Origin: Gemmatimonadota bacterium | GTDB lineage: Bacteria > ARS69 | Length of the DNA: 8,038 nt | NCBI GenBank assembly: GCA_020431545.1 | Contig: JAGQIB010000475.1 | Coordinates: 1-8,038, forward strand | Direction: 5' to 3' | In this document: positions 1 through 6,122 of the stretch, piece after piece | How the letters are laid out: the number at the start of each line of letters is the position of its first letter | Numbering within the stretch: the stretch's first letter is position 1 | Notes under the pieces: model-generated | What the model was told of the DNA's origin: nothing | Seen by the model: the letters and a program-made list of their open reading frames with translations, nothing else | Databases searched by the model: none | Position numbers and translations under genes: made by a program

Positions 1-1
1 C

Positions 2-601
2 TTCAACATCCTGCTCCAGGTGCTGGACGACGGTCAGCTCACCGACAGCTACGGCCGCCGCGTGGACTTCAAGAACTGCGTGCTGATCATGACGTCGAAC
101 GTCGGCGCGCGGAAGATCAAGGCGAGCACGGTGATGGGCTTCGGCTCGAAGGACGAGGCGTCCGACGTGAAGGAGCGCATCGAGGGCAAGCTGATGGACG
201 AGGTCCGCAAGACCTTCAATCCGGAGTTCCTCGGCCGCGTGGACGAGATCCTCGTGTTCAGCCCGCTGGGTCGCGAGGAGATGACGCGGATCGTGGACAT
301 CCTGATGCGTCACTCGATCGAGCGTCTCGCGGAGCGGAACCTCAAGGTCGAGATGACGGAGGCGGCGCGCGACTTCCTGATCGAGAAGGGCTTCGATCCG
401 GCGGCGGGTGCGCGTCCGTTGCGGCGCACGATCCAGAAGTACGTCGAGGATCCGCTGTCTGATGAGCTGCTGCGCGGCGCCCTCAAGGATGGAGAGGCGA
501 TTCGTGTCGACTTCGTCGGCGGCGAGGAGCTGAACTTCGAGCGCATCGGCGGGCGGAAGAAGGCCGAGCCCTCGACGACGGAGAAGGTGGAGAGCAAGTA
601 G
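2..601 (+). CDS. clpC: ATP-dependent Clp protease ATP-binding subunit ClpC, C-terminal part (5' end outside the window)
   Basis: The reading frame is open from base 2 and ends at TAG 599-601, giving the last 199 residues. They cover the second AAA+ module after Walker B: the FNILLQVLDDGQLTDS stretch, the sensor-1 region (IMTSNVGA), the D2 small domain and the sensor-2 motif GARPLRR. The wording TSNVGA, and EDPLSDELLRG after sensor 2, fits ClpC better than ClpB (TSNLGS type). The end is a short charged Lys/Glu-rich tail of about 17 residues, probably disordered. Clp/Hsp100 ATPases form hexamers in the cytoplasm that unfold substrates and, for ClpC, thread them into ClpP. The N-terminal domain, D1, the middle domain and the ClpP-docking loop lie upstream and cannot be judged. 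A strong terminator follows, so the gene is probably not co-transcribed with bamA. Family assignment is firm; ClpC over ClpA or ClpB is likely. Confidence 0.93.
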   Translation, partial: FNILLQVLDDGQLTDSYGRRVDFKNCVLIMTSNVGARKIKASTVMGFGSKDEASDVKERIEGKLMDEVRKTFNPEFLGRVDEILVFSPLGREEMTRIVDILMRHSIERLAERNLKVEMTEAARDFLIEKGFDPAAGARPLRRTIQKYVEDPLSDELLRGALKDGEAIRVDFVGGEELNFERIGGRKKAEPSTTEKVESK

Positions 602-624
602 GTCGGCTCCGGCCGCCGGGGGGC

Positions 625-652
625 GATGGCCCCACCGCGCGGTGGCCGCATC
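625..652 (+). other. Small hairpin downstream of clpC
   Basis: CCACCGCGCGGTGG at 632-645 is a perfect 14-base palindrome. Flanking GATG (625-628) and CATC (649-652) can add four outer pairs across a 3x3 internal loop. It lies between the clpC stop and the strong terminator, so it could protect the 3' end of the clpC transcript. No T-tract follows it, so it is not a terminator by itself. Such palindromes also arise by chance in GC-rich DNA. Confidence 0.35.
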
Positions 653-675
653 TCGACGCCGAGAGCCTGCAGACG

Positions 676-705
676 ACGGCCCGGGGGATTCCCCCGGGCC
701 GTTTT
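676..705 (+). terminator. Intrinsic terminator after clpC
   Basis: A perfect 12-bp G+C-rich stem (ACGGCCCGGGGG at 676-687 with its exact complement at 691-702) closes a three-base ATT loop. A TTTT run (702-705) follows, its first T being the last stem base. This is the classic Rho-independent layout, about 75 bases after the clpC stop codon. On the opposite strand the hairpin is followed by only a short, mixed sequence, so it reads as a + strand terminator. It marks the boundary between clpC and the bamA-lpx cluster. Confidence 0.85.
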
Positions 706-761
706 CGTGGGAAACGATCGTGCGGAGCCTCGCGGGAACCGTCGGACCTCCGCCGGGTTCC

Positions 762-775
762 CCCGCCATGGCGGG
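762..775. repeat. 14-bp perfect palindrome upstream of bamA
   Basis: CCCGCCATGGCGGG is a perfect inverted repeat with no spacer, about 100 bases before the bamA start. A second inverted repeat partly overlaps it: GGGAACC (734-740) pairs with GGTTCCC (756-762) across a 15-base loop. A perfect palindrome here could be an operator for a dimeric regulator or an RNA hairpin in a leader. No known operator is recognised, and the high G+C content raises the chance rate of such repeats. Confidence 0.3.
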
Positions 776-777
776 CG

Positions 778-809
778 CCCGTCCGCTCGGATCCCGAGCC
801 CGGGTTTTT
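778..809 (+). terminator. Second terminator-like hairpin or possible attenuator before bamA
   Basis: GCTCGG (785-790) pairs with CCGAGC (794-799) around an ATC loop. Beyond a small asymmetric internal loop, CCCG (778-781) pairs with CGGG (801-804), and TTTTT follows at once (805-809). The total is 10 base pairs plus U5, which is terminator geometry but interrupted and weaker than the hairpin at 676-705. It could be a back-up terminator for clpC. If transcription toward bamA starts upstream of it, it could instead be an attenuator. The sequence alone does not decide. Confidence 0.45.
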
Positions 810-837
810 GCTGCGGAGAGCCCCCCTCCGGTGTATT
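808..837 (+). promoter_or_regulatory. Weak candidate sigma-70-type promoter for the bamA-lpx cluster
   Basis: TTGCTG (808-813) and TGTATT (832-837) are 18 bases apart and match 3/6 and 4/6 of the -35 and -10 consensus. They sit at the only T-rich spots in a very G+C-rich intergenic region. Predicted initiation near 845 would leave a leader of about 30 bases before the bamA ATG. A promoter is expected somewhere between the terminator at 676-705 and bamA, but this exact placement is tentative. Confidence 0.3.
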
Positions 838-875
838 TTTCCCGGTCGTCGTCCCCGTCGAGCGGAGTTTCCTGC

Positions 876-3218
876 ATGCGGATCCCCCGAGTCCTCGGCC
901 CGCTCCTCGGCGGTCCGGTCCGATCGAGCGCGTCCCGCCCGTGGCGCCGCGCGCCCCGGTTCGGTGCGACGCGCGGAATCGTCACCGTCCTTCTGGCGGG
1001 CGCCGTCCTGGCGATCGCCTCCGGGACCGGACGGGCGCAGACGCCCGAGATGATCACGAACGTCCAGATCGAGGGGAACGCCCAGACCGACGAGGCGCTG
1101 ATCCGGGAGACGTTCGGTCTGGACGCCGGCGATCGCTACCAGGTCGATCAGGTGCGTCAGGGGGTCCGCAATCTCTGGCGCCAGGGCCTGTTCCGCGACA
1201 TCCGCGTGAGTGCGGAGCGCAGCGACGGCGGGATCGCGCTCCAGATCACGGTGGAGGAGAATCCGACCCTCCTGCGGGTCCGCTACGACGGACAGGACAA
1301 GCTCAAGGAAAAGGACTTCGCGGAGGTCGTGCAGCTCGTGCCCGGACAGCTCGTGAGCCCCGCGGCCGTCGATCAGGCGCGCCGGGATCTCGAGACGCTG
1401 TACCGATCCAAGGGTTACCTCCTCGCGAAGGTGGAGCCCGAGCTCCTCGGCGAGCGACGCGCCGACCTCACGTTCCGGATCAACGAGGGCAAGAAGGTCC
1501 AGGTCGAGAAGATCCGGTTCCACGGCAACGAGCACGTGGCGTCCGACGCTCTCCGTGGCGTCCTCAAGACCAAGGAGGATCGCTGGTACCGGGGCGGCGA
1601 TTTCAAGGAAGACGTGTTCGACGAGGACAAGGAGCGCATCGTCGCGCGCCTCGGCGAGGACGGCTTCGTGGACGCGAAGATCGTGGACGTGCGCAAGACG
1701 TTCAGCGAGAACCAGGAGCGACTGTTCCTCGACATCGACGTGGAGGAGGGGCCCCAGTACACGGTGGGCAAGGTGGATCTCGACCATGGGGGCGAGATCC
1801 CGGAGAACCGCCTGCGTTCCGCGATCCTGCTGTACGAGGGCCAGCCGTTCAACACCGCGCTGTTCGACGAGTCGACCTCGAACCTCTACTCCACGCTCCA
1901 CGAGCAGGGCTACATCTACGCGAACATCGACGTGCGCCGCGAGCCGCAGGACGACGGCTCGATCGACGTGGACTGGGTGCTCACCGAGCGCGATCCGGCG
2001 CGGATCAACCGGATCATCGTGACGGGCAACACGCGCACGAAGGAAGAAGTGATCCGCCGTGAGCTGCGGGTCGCGCCGGGCGACATCTTCAAGCGGTCGC
2101 GGGTCATCCGCAGCCAGCGGGAGGTGTTCCAGCTCGGGTACTTCAACGACATCCAGATGGACAGCAAGACCGCGGATCGCGAGACGGGCGCGATCGACCT
2201 GATCCTGAACGTCGACGAGCGGCAGACGGGAACGGCGAGCCTCGGCGCGGGCATCAACTCGCAGGCGGGCCTCACCGGCTTCCTTCAGCTGTCCCAGAAC
2301 AACTTCCTCGGCAACGGCCAGATCCTGTCGCTCCGGGCGGAGTTCGGCCGATTCCGCACGTTCGATCTGTCGTTCACCGAGCCGTGGCTGTTCGGGACCC
2401 CCACCACCGGCGGGATCGACGCGTTCGACACGCGCCGGCGGTACACGGAGTACATCGAGAGCCGCCGCGGCGGCGGCCTCCGGGTCGGTCGTCCGTTCCC
2501 GTGGCTGGACTACTCGAGCGTGTCGCTGCGGTACTCGCTCGCGAAGTACGAGCTCGATCCGGAGCCCGGCTACGAGGCGGAGATCGGCAATCCCGATCCC
2601 ACCACGATCTCCGCGCTCACGGGGACCTTCTTCCGGAACTCCGTGGACAGCCCGTTCTTCCCCACGCGGGGAACGTCGACGCGCCTCGTGGGGGAGATCG
2701 CGGGCACGGCTCTCGGCGGGAACGAGGACTACTTCTTCGCCACGATCTCGACCCGGTCGTACTTCCGGACCGTCTCGAAGTTCGTGCTGTCACTCGGGGC
2801 GAACGCCGGATGGCTGACCGGTCTCGACTCGGCGAACGACGTTCCGTTCTGGAAGCGCTTCCGCCTCGGTGGAATCTCCAGCTACGGCGTGCGCGGCTAC
2901 GACGACTACGACATCGTGCCGAACGAGCTGTTCCCCTCCACGGGCGGCCGCACGTTCGGAATCGTGTCGGCCGAGCTGCGCTACCCGGTGGTGCAGGCGG
3001 TGCAGGCTCTCGCGTTCGCGGATGCCGGCAACACCTGGGAAGGACCGGGCGATTTCAATCTGGCCGATCTCAAGCGAGGCGCGGGTCTCGGCGTGCGCAT
3101 CGACGTGCCCATGGTGGGGCAGCTCGGCTTCGACTACGGATACGGGTTCGACCGAACCGCTCGTCAAGGAGGTCCAGGATGGGAGTTCCATTTCCAGATC
3201 GGCGGCCAGACGTTCTAG
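876..3218 (+). CDS. bamA: Outer membrane protein assembly factor BamA (Omp85 family)
   Basis: BamA is the core of the machine that folds and inserts beta-barrel proteins into the outer membrane. From ATG 876 the product is 780 residues (E. coli 810). I chose this start because GGAG lies at 864-867 with an 8-base spacer and a signal peptide follows. The frame stays open to a GTG at 642, but that would run through the terminators. Residues 1-54 are a long basic N-region plus a hydrophobic core (about 34-50), with likely cleavage after GRA54. Five POTRA-like units follow, starting near 57, 131, 208, 295 and 376, then a beta-barrel from about 453. VRGY at 672-675 is the conserved VRGF-type motif of the loop that folds into the barrel. 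The end, EFHFQIGGQTF, is a proper beta-signal closing in Phe, so the gene is complete. Its last 40 bases overlap skp, which also acts in barrel-protein biogenesis. Confidence 0.96.
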   Translation: MRIPRVLGPLLGGPVRSSASRPWRRAPRFGATRGIVTVLLAGAVLAIASGTGRAQTPEMITNVQIEGNAQTDEALIRETFGLDAGDRYQVDQVRQGVRNLWRQGLFRDIRVSAERSDGGIALQITVEENPTLLRVRYDGQDKLKEKDFAEVVQLVPGQLVSPAAVDQARRDLETLYRSKGYLLAKVEPELLGERRADLTFRINEGKKVQVEKIRFHGNEHVASDALRGVLKTKEDRWYRGGDFKEDVFDEDKERIVARLGEDGFVDAKIVDVRKTFSENQERLFLDIDVEEGPQYTVGKVDLDHGGEIPENRLRSAILLYEGQPFNTALFDESTSNLYSTLHEQGYIYANIDVRREPQDDGSIDVDWVLTERDPARINRIIVTGNTRTKEEVIRRELRVAPGDIFKRSRVIRSQREVFQLGYFNDIQMDSKTADRETGAIDLILNVDERQTGTASLGAGINSQAGLTGFLQLSQNNFLGNGQILSLRAEFGRFRTFDLSFTEPWLFGTPTTGGIDAFDTRRRYTEYIESRRGGGLRVGRPFPWLDYSSVSLRYSLAKYELDPEPGYEAEIGNPDPTTISALTGTFFRNSVDSPFFPTRGTSTRLVGEIAGTALGGNEDYFFATISTRSYFRTVSKFVLSLGANAGWLTGLDSANDVPFWKRFRLGGISSYGVRGYDDYDIVPNELFPSTGGRTFGIVSAELRYPVVQAVQALAFADAGNTWEGPGDFNLADLKRGAGLGVRIDVPMVGQLGFDYGYGFDRTARQGGPGWEFHFQIGGQTF
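3166..3173 (+). promoter_or_regulatory. Full-consensus Shine-Dalgarno for skp inside bamA
   Basis: AAGGAGGT matches the 16S rRNA anti-Shine-Dalgarno over eight bases and sits 5 bases before ATG 3179. It decides the skp start. It lies within the coding sequence for the last barrel strands of BamA, so ribosomes can load on skp independently of, or in addition to, re-initiation from bamA. It is the strongest ribosome binding site noticed in the window. Confidence 0.85.
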
Positions 3219-3748
3219 TCGCGGTCCTCGGATTGCTGCTCGTCGCCGCGATGCCGGCGCGGGCCGCGGAGAAGATCGCGGTGATCGACTACCAGCAGGT
3301 GTTCGATCAGTACGAGGGCACGAACGACGCCCAGACCACGCTCGATCGCGAGCTGGCCGAGTGGGAGCAGGAGGCCCGCGAGAAGCGTCAGGAGATCGAT
3401 GCGCTCTCGGCCGAGATCGAGAGCCAGCGCCTCATGCTGTCCGAGGAGCGCTTCCGCGAGAAGCAGGACGAGCTCGGACGGATGCGGGACGAGTACGAGC
3501 GCTTCGTGGAGGACATCTGGGGCGTGAACGGCAAGGCCGCGCAGAGGAACGCGGAGCTCACGCAGCCGATCGCGGAGCGCATCCTCGACGTCGTCGCGCG
3601 CATCGGCGGGGAGATGGGCGTGGACATCATCCTCGACGCCGGGACCGGCGGCGTCGTGTGGGCGAAGGACGACGTGAACATCACCCAGACGATCATCCAG
3701 GATCTGCAGACGACGGCCGGGAGCGGGACGCCGAGCGAGTCCGAATGA
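3179..3748 (+). CDS. skp: Periplasmic chaperone Skp (OmpH family)
   Basis: Skp-family proteins form jellyfish-shaped trimers that hold unfolded outer-membrane proteins in the periplasm on their way to BamA. ATG 3179 is fixed by the consensus ribosome binding site just upstream. The 189-residue product starts with a signal peptide: a hydrophobic core at about 11-24 and a likely Ala-Arg-Ala cleavage site after A29. KIAVIDYQQVF follows, the typical first strand of OmpH proteins. A long charged heptad-like segment at about 50-110 (rich in Glu, Arg, Gln and Leu) is the coiled-coil tentacle. The C-terminal strand and helix (VDIILDAGTGGVVW, then the DVNITQTIIQDLQ end) rebuild the trimer body. A short Ser/Thr/Gly/Glu tail ends the protein. 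The predicted mature form, about 160 residues, is somewhat longer than E. coli Skp. The gene overlaps bamA by 40 bases and lpxD by ATGA, the usual bamA-skp-lpxD order. Confidence 0.92.
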   Translation: MGVPFPDRRPDVLVAVLGLLLVAAMPARAAEKIAVIDYQQVFDQYEGTNDAQTTLDRELAEWEQEAREKRQEIDALSAEIESQRLMLSEERFREKQDELGRMRDEYERFVEDIWGVNGKAAQRNAELTQPIAERILDVVARIGGEMGVDIILDAGTGGVVWAKDDVNITQTIIQDLQTTAGSGTPSESE

Positions 3749-4782
3749 CCGGCGGCTGGACCCTGACCGACCTCGCGTCGCGGCTCGGGGGAACCGTGGA
3801 GGGTCCGGGAGATCGCGTGATCACCGCGGTCCGCCCGCTGCACGAGGCCGGCCCCTCGGACCTGTCGTTTCTCGCGAATCCCAAGTACCGGGCCGCCCTG
3901 GCCCGCACGCGCGCCGCGGGCGTGCTGCTGGCGCCGGGCGAGATCTGCCCGGACGGGGTCGCGGCCGTCCGGGTGAGCGATCCGTATCGCTGTCTCGGTC
4001 AGGTGCTGATGTGGCTCGACCCCGGGCTGCCGCCGATCGTGGGGCGCCACCCGACGTCCGTCGTGGCCGCCGACGCCGAGCTCGCGGACGACGTCGCCCT
4101 GGGACCCGGGGCCTGTGTGGGATCGCGGGCGCGGCTGGGCCGCGGCACCCGCCTCGCCGCCCACGCCTTCGTCGAGTCGAGCGCCGTCCTGGGCGAAGGA
4201 TGCTACCTGTATCCGGGCGCCTACGTGGGACGAGGCTGTGTCCTCGGCGATCGCGTGGTTCTGCACCCGGGGGTCGTCGTGGGGGCGGACGGCTTCGGCT
4301 ACTCGCCTCTTCCGGACGGCGGCTGGGCCAAGATCCCGCAGCTCGGTATCGTGCGCATCGGCGACGACGTCGAGATCGGCGCGAACTCCTGCGTGGACCG
4401 CGCCACGCTGGGAGAGACGGTGATCGGGCGCGGCACCAAAATTGACAACCTGGTACAGATCGCCCACAATGCCGCGATTTCCGAAAACGGGGCGATCGCC
4501 GCTCAGAGCGGCATCGCGGGCAGTACCCGCATCGGCAAGCGCGTGCGCATGGGTGGCCAGGCGGGCATTCCCGGCCACCTGACGATCGGCGACGACGTCA
4601 CGATCTCCGCCCAGGCGGGCGTGACCCGCGACATTCCGGACGGCCAGAGCGTCACCGGATTCCCTGCGCGGCCCGTGCGCGAGTTCTTCCGGTCGCAGGC
4701 CCTCGTGAAGCGCCTGCCGGACCTCGAGCGGCGCCTGCAGTCGCTGGAGAAACGAGCACCGGAGTCCGAGGAGGCCCCTTGA
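3745..4782 (+). CDS. lpxD: UDP-3-O-(3-hydroxyacyl)glucosamine N-acyltransferase LpxD
   Basis: LpxD performs the third lipid A step in the cytoplasm, moving a 3-hydroxyacyl chain from ACP to the 2-amino group of the LpxC product. The protein has 345 residues, close to the family norm. The N-terminal uridine-binding domain (about 1-100) carries the LSFLANPKY motif. A left-handed beta-helix of hexapeptide repeats (about 100-310) follows, then a charged helical tail (about 318-345) that in the family contacts ACP. H241 in NLVQIAHN matches the E. coli catalytic His239. H278 in AGIPGHL matches His276, with the same 37-residue spacing. The ATG lies in an ATGA overlap with the skp stop and has only a weak ribosome site, so translation is probably coupled to skp. 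A patch of AT-richer codons at about 4437-4492 differs from the rest of the gene. Confidence 0.96.
   Translation: MTGGWTLTDLASRLGGTVEGPGDRVITAVRPLHEAGPSDLSFLANPKYRAALARTRAAGVLLAPGEICPDGVAAVRVSDPYRCLGQVLMWLDPGLPPIVGRHPTSVVAADAELADDVALGPGACVGSRARLGRGTRLAAHAFVESSAVLGEGCYLYPGAYVGRGCVLGDRVVLHPGVVVGADGFGYSPLPDGGWAKIPQLGIVRIGDDVEIGANSCVDRATLGETVIGRGTKIDNLVQIAHNAAISENGAIAAQSGIAGSTRIGKRVRMGGQAGIPGHLTIGDDVTISAQAGVTRDIPDGQSVTGFPARPVREFFRSQALVKRLPDLERRLQSLEKRAPESEEAP
4442..4470 (+). promoter_or_regulatory. Possible internal promoter within lpxD
   Basis: TTGACA (4442-4447) is a perfect -35 consensus. After exactly 17 bases comes CACAAT (4465-4470), matching 4/6 of the -10 consensus. It sits in an unusually AT-rich patch of lpxD and would start transcripts near 4477, toward lpxC-fabZ, lpxA and the genes beyond. 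The bases also encode the conserved IDNLVQIAHN segment, so the match may be a by-product of the protein sequence. Confidence 0.3.
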
Positions 4783-6122
4783 TCCAGGATCGCCAGCGAA
4801 CGATCGGCGCCCCCGCCGAGGTGAGGGGAGTCGGCCTCCACACCGGCACCCAGAGCACCGTTCGTTTCCTGCCCGCGGCGCCGAACTCCGGCATCCGCTT
4901 CGTCCGGACCGACCTGCCCGGATCGCCGTCCATCCCCGCGCGCATCGACTTCGCGCTCGACACGATCCAGGACGCGAACGACCCGCGCCGGACCACGCTG
5001 GACGACGGCACGGTCAAGATCGGCACGGTCGAGCACCTCCTCTCGGCGACGGCCGGCCTGGGTCTCGACAATCTAGACATCGAGATCAGCTCGGCCGAGC
5101 CGTGCGAGCCGGACGGTTCCGCGCGTCCGTTCGTGGAGGCGTTGCAGGCCGCCGGTATCGAGGAGCAGGAGGATCTTCGTCACTACTACGAGACGAAGCG
5201 CCCGATCACGTTCCAGACCAACGGGACTCAGCGAATCCTGCTGCCGCACGACGGTTTCAAGGTCACGTTCACGATCGACTATCCGAACAAGCTGGTCGGC
5301 ACGCAGTACGCGTCGTTCGATCTCGATACGGAGACGTTCGTGAAGGAGATCTGTTCCGCGCGGACCTTCGCGATGCTGGAGGATGTGGAGCCGTTGCGCG
5401 CCGCGGGACTGATCAAGGGCGGCAGCCTCGAGAACGCGGTCGTGGTCACGCCCGAAGGCATCAAATCCACCGAGCCGCTCCGCTTTCCGGACGAGTTCGT
5501 GCGCCACAAGATCCTCGATCTCGTGGGCGACATGTCGCTGCTCGGGATGCCGATCAAGGGACACCTGATCTGCGTTCGCGGCGGACACTCGGTGAACGTC
5601 GCCTTCGTGAAGAAGCTCATGGAGGAGGCGAAGAAGAGCTACCGCTGGCGCTCGCCCGGTCAGAAGAGCATCGATCTCGACATCCAGCAGATCATGGAGA
5701 TCATGCCGCACCGGTATCCGTTCCTCCTGATCGACCGGATCGTGGATCTCGTGGACCGGGAGCGCGTGACGGGGCTCAAGAACGTCACCGTGAACGAGCC
5801 GTTCTTCCAGGGACATTTCCCGGGCCACCCGATCATGCCGGCGGTGCTGATCGTGGAGGCGATGGCGCAGGCCGGCGGCGTGCTGCTGCTGAACACCGTG
5901 GAGCACCCGGAATCGAAGCTCATGTACTTCATGGGCATCGACAACGCGAAGTTCCGGCGGCCGGTCCGCCCGGGGGACACCCTGCGGTTCGAGGTCCGGA
6001 TGGACAAGTTGCGGGGCGGCGGTCGATACTGCCGCATGCACGCCGAGGCGTTCGTCGGCGACGATCTGGTGGCCGAGGCGGACCTGATGTCCGCGGTCGT
6101 CGATCGGGAAGCGGGGACGTAG
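4779..6122 (+). CDS. lpxC/fabZ: Bifunctional LpxC-FabZ: UDP-3-O-acyl-N-acetylglucosamine deacetylase / 3-hydroxyacyl-ACP dehydratase
   Basis: This 447-residue fusion joins two cytoplasmic enzymes that compete for 3-hydroxyacyl-ACP flux. Residues 1 to about 285 are LpxC, the zinc deacetylase and committed step of lipid A synthesis. The zinc ligands are present: H86 in TVEHLLSA, and H243 and D247 in FVRHKILDLVGD. The neighbouring E85 and the GGHSVN histidine H270 (E. coli His265) are also there. A linker of only about ten residues leads to a full-length FabZ domain (298-447), the dehydratase that feeds saturated fatty acid synthesis. Its catalytic pair is H346 in FFQGHFPG and E360 in VLIVEAMAQ, 14 residues apart as in E. 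coli. The usual MPGVL reads MPAVL. The start is a TTG in a four-base overlap with the lpxD stop, backed by GAGGAGG at 4768-4774. The fusion is known in Bacteroidetes/Chlorobi relatives. Both halves look active. Confidence 0.96.
   Translation: MIQDRQRTIGAPAEVRGVGLHTGTQSTVRFLPAAPNSGIRFVRTDLPGSPSIPARIDFALDTIQDANDPRRTTLDDGTVKIGTVEHLLSATAGLGLDNLDIEISSAEPCEPDGSARPFVEALQAAGIEEQEDLRHYYETKRPITFQTNGTQRILLPHDGFKVTFTIDYPNKLVGTQYASFDLDTETFVKEICSARTFAMLEDVEPLRAAGLIKGGSLENAVVVTPEGIKSTEPLRFPDEFVRHKILDLVGDMSLLGMPIKGHLICVRGGHSVNVAFVKKLMEEAKKSYRWRSPGQKSIDLDIQQIMEIMPHRYPFLLIDRIVDLVDRERVTGLKNVTVNEPFFQGHFPGHPIMPAVLIVEAMAQAGGVLLLNTVEHPESKLMYFMGIDNAKFRRPVRPGDTLRFEVRMDKLRGGGRYCRMHAEAFVGDDLVAEADLMSAVVDREAGT

Noticed and set aside
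2..601. ClpB instead of ClpC
   Set aside because: The TSNVGA sensor-1 wording and the EDPLSDELLRG segment after sensor 2 fit ClpC; ClpB normally reads TSNLGS with a different C-terminus.
735..740. GGAACC as the -35 of an ECF (sigma-E type) promoter for bamA
   Set aside because: No matching -10 element was seen at 16-17 bases downstream, and the motif is part of an inverted repeat.
642..875. Extension of bamA upstream to a GTG at 642
   Set aside because: The added 78 residues would be translated through the intrinsic terminator and show no domain or signal peptide; ATG 876 has a ribosome site and a signal peptide.
483..1901. Long antisense open frame over bamA (472 residues)
   Set aside because: Low-complexity composition with no recognisable domain; it mirrors the bamA frame and crosses the terminator. 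A shadow of GC-rich coding DNA.
2889..2900. VRGY in place of VRGF in BamA as a defect
   Set aside because: Tyr for Phe is a conservative, known variation in Omp85 proteins, and the rest of the barrel and the beta-signal are intact.
3388..4578. Long antisense open frame over skp and lpxD (396 residues)
   Set aside because: It covers well-supported genes on the + strand, has no recognisable domain, and long chance frames are common at this G+C content.
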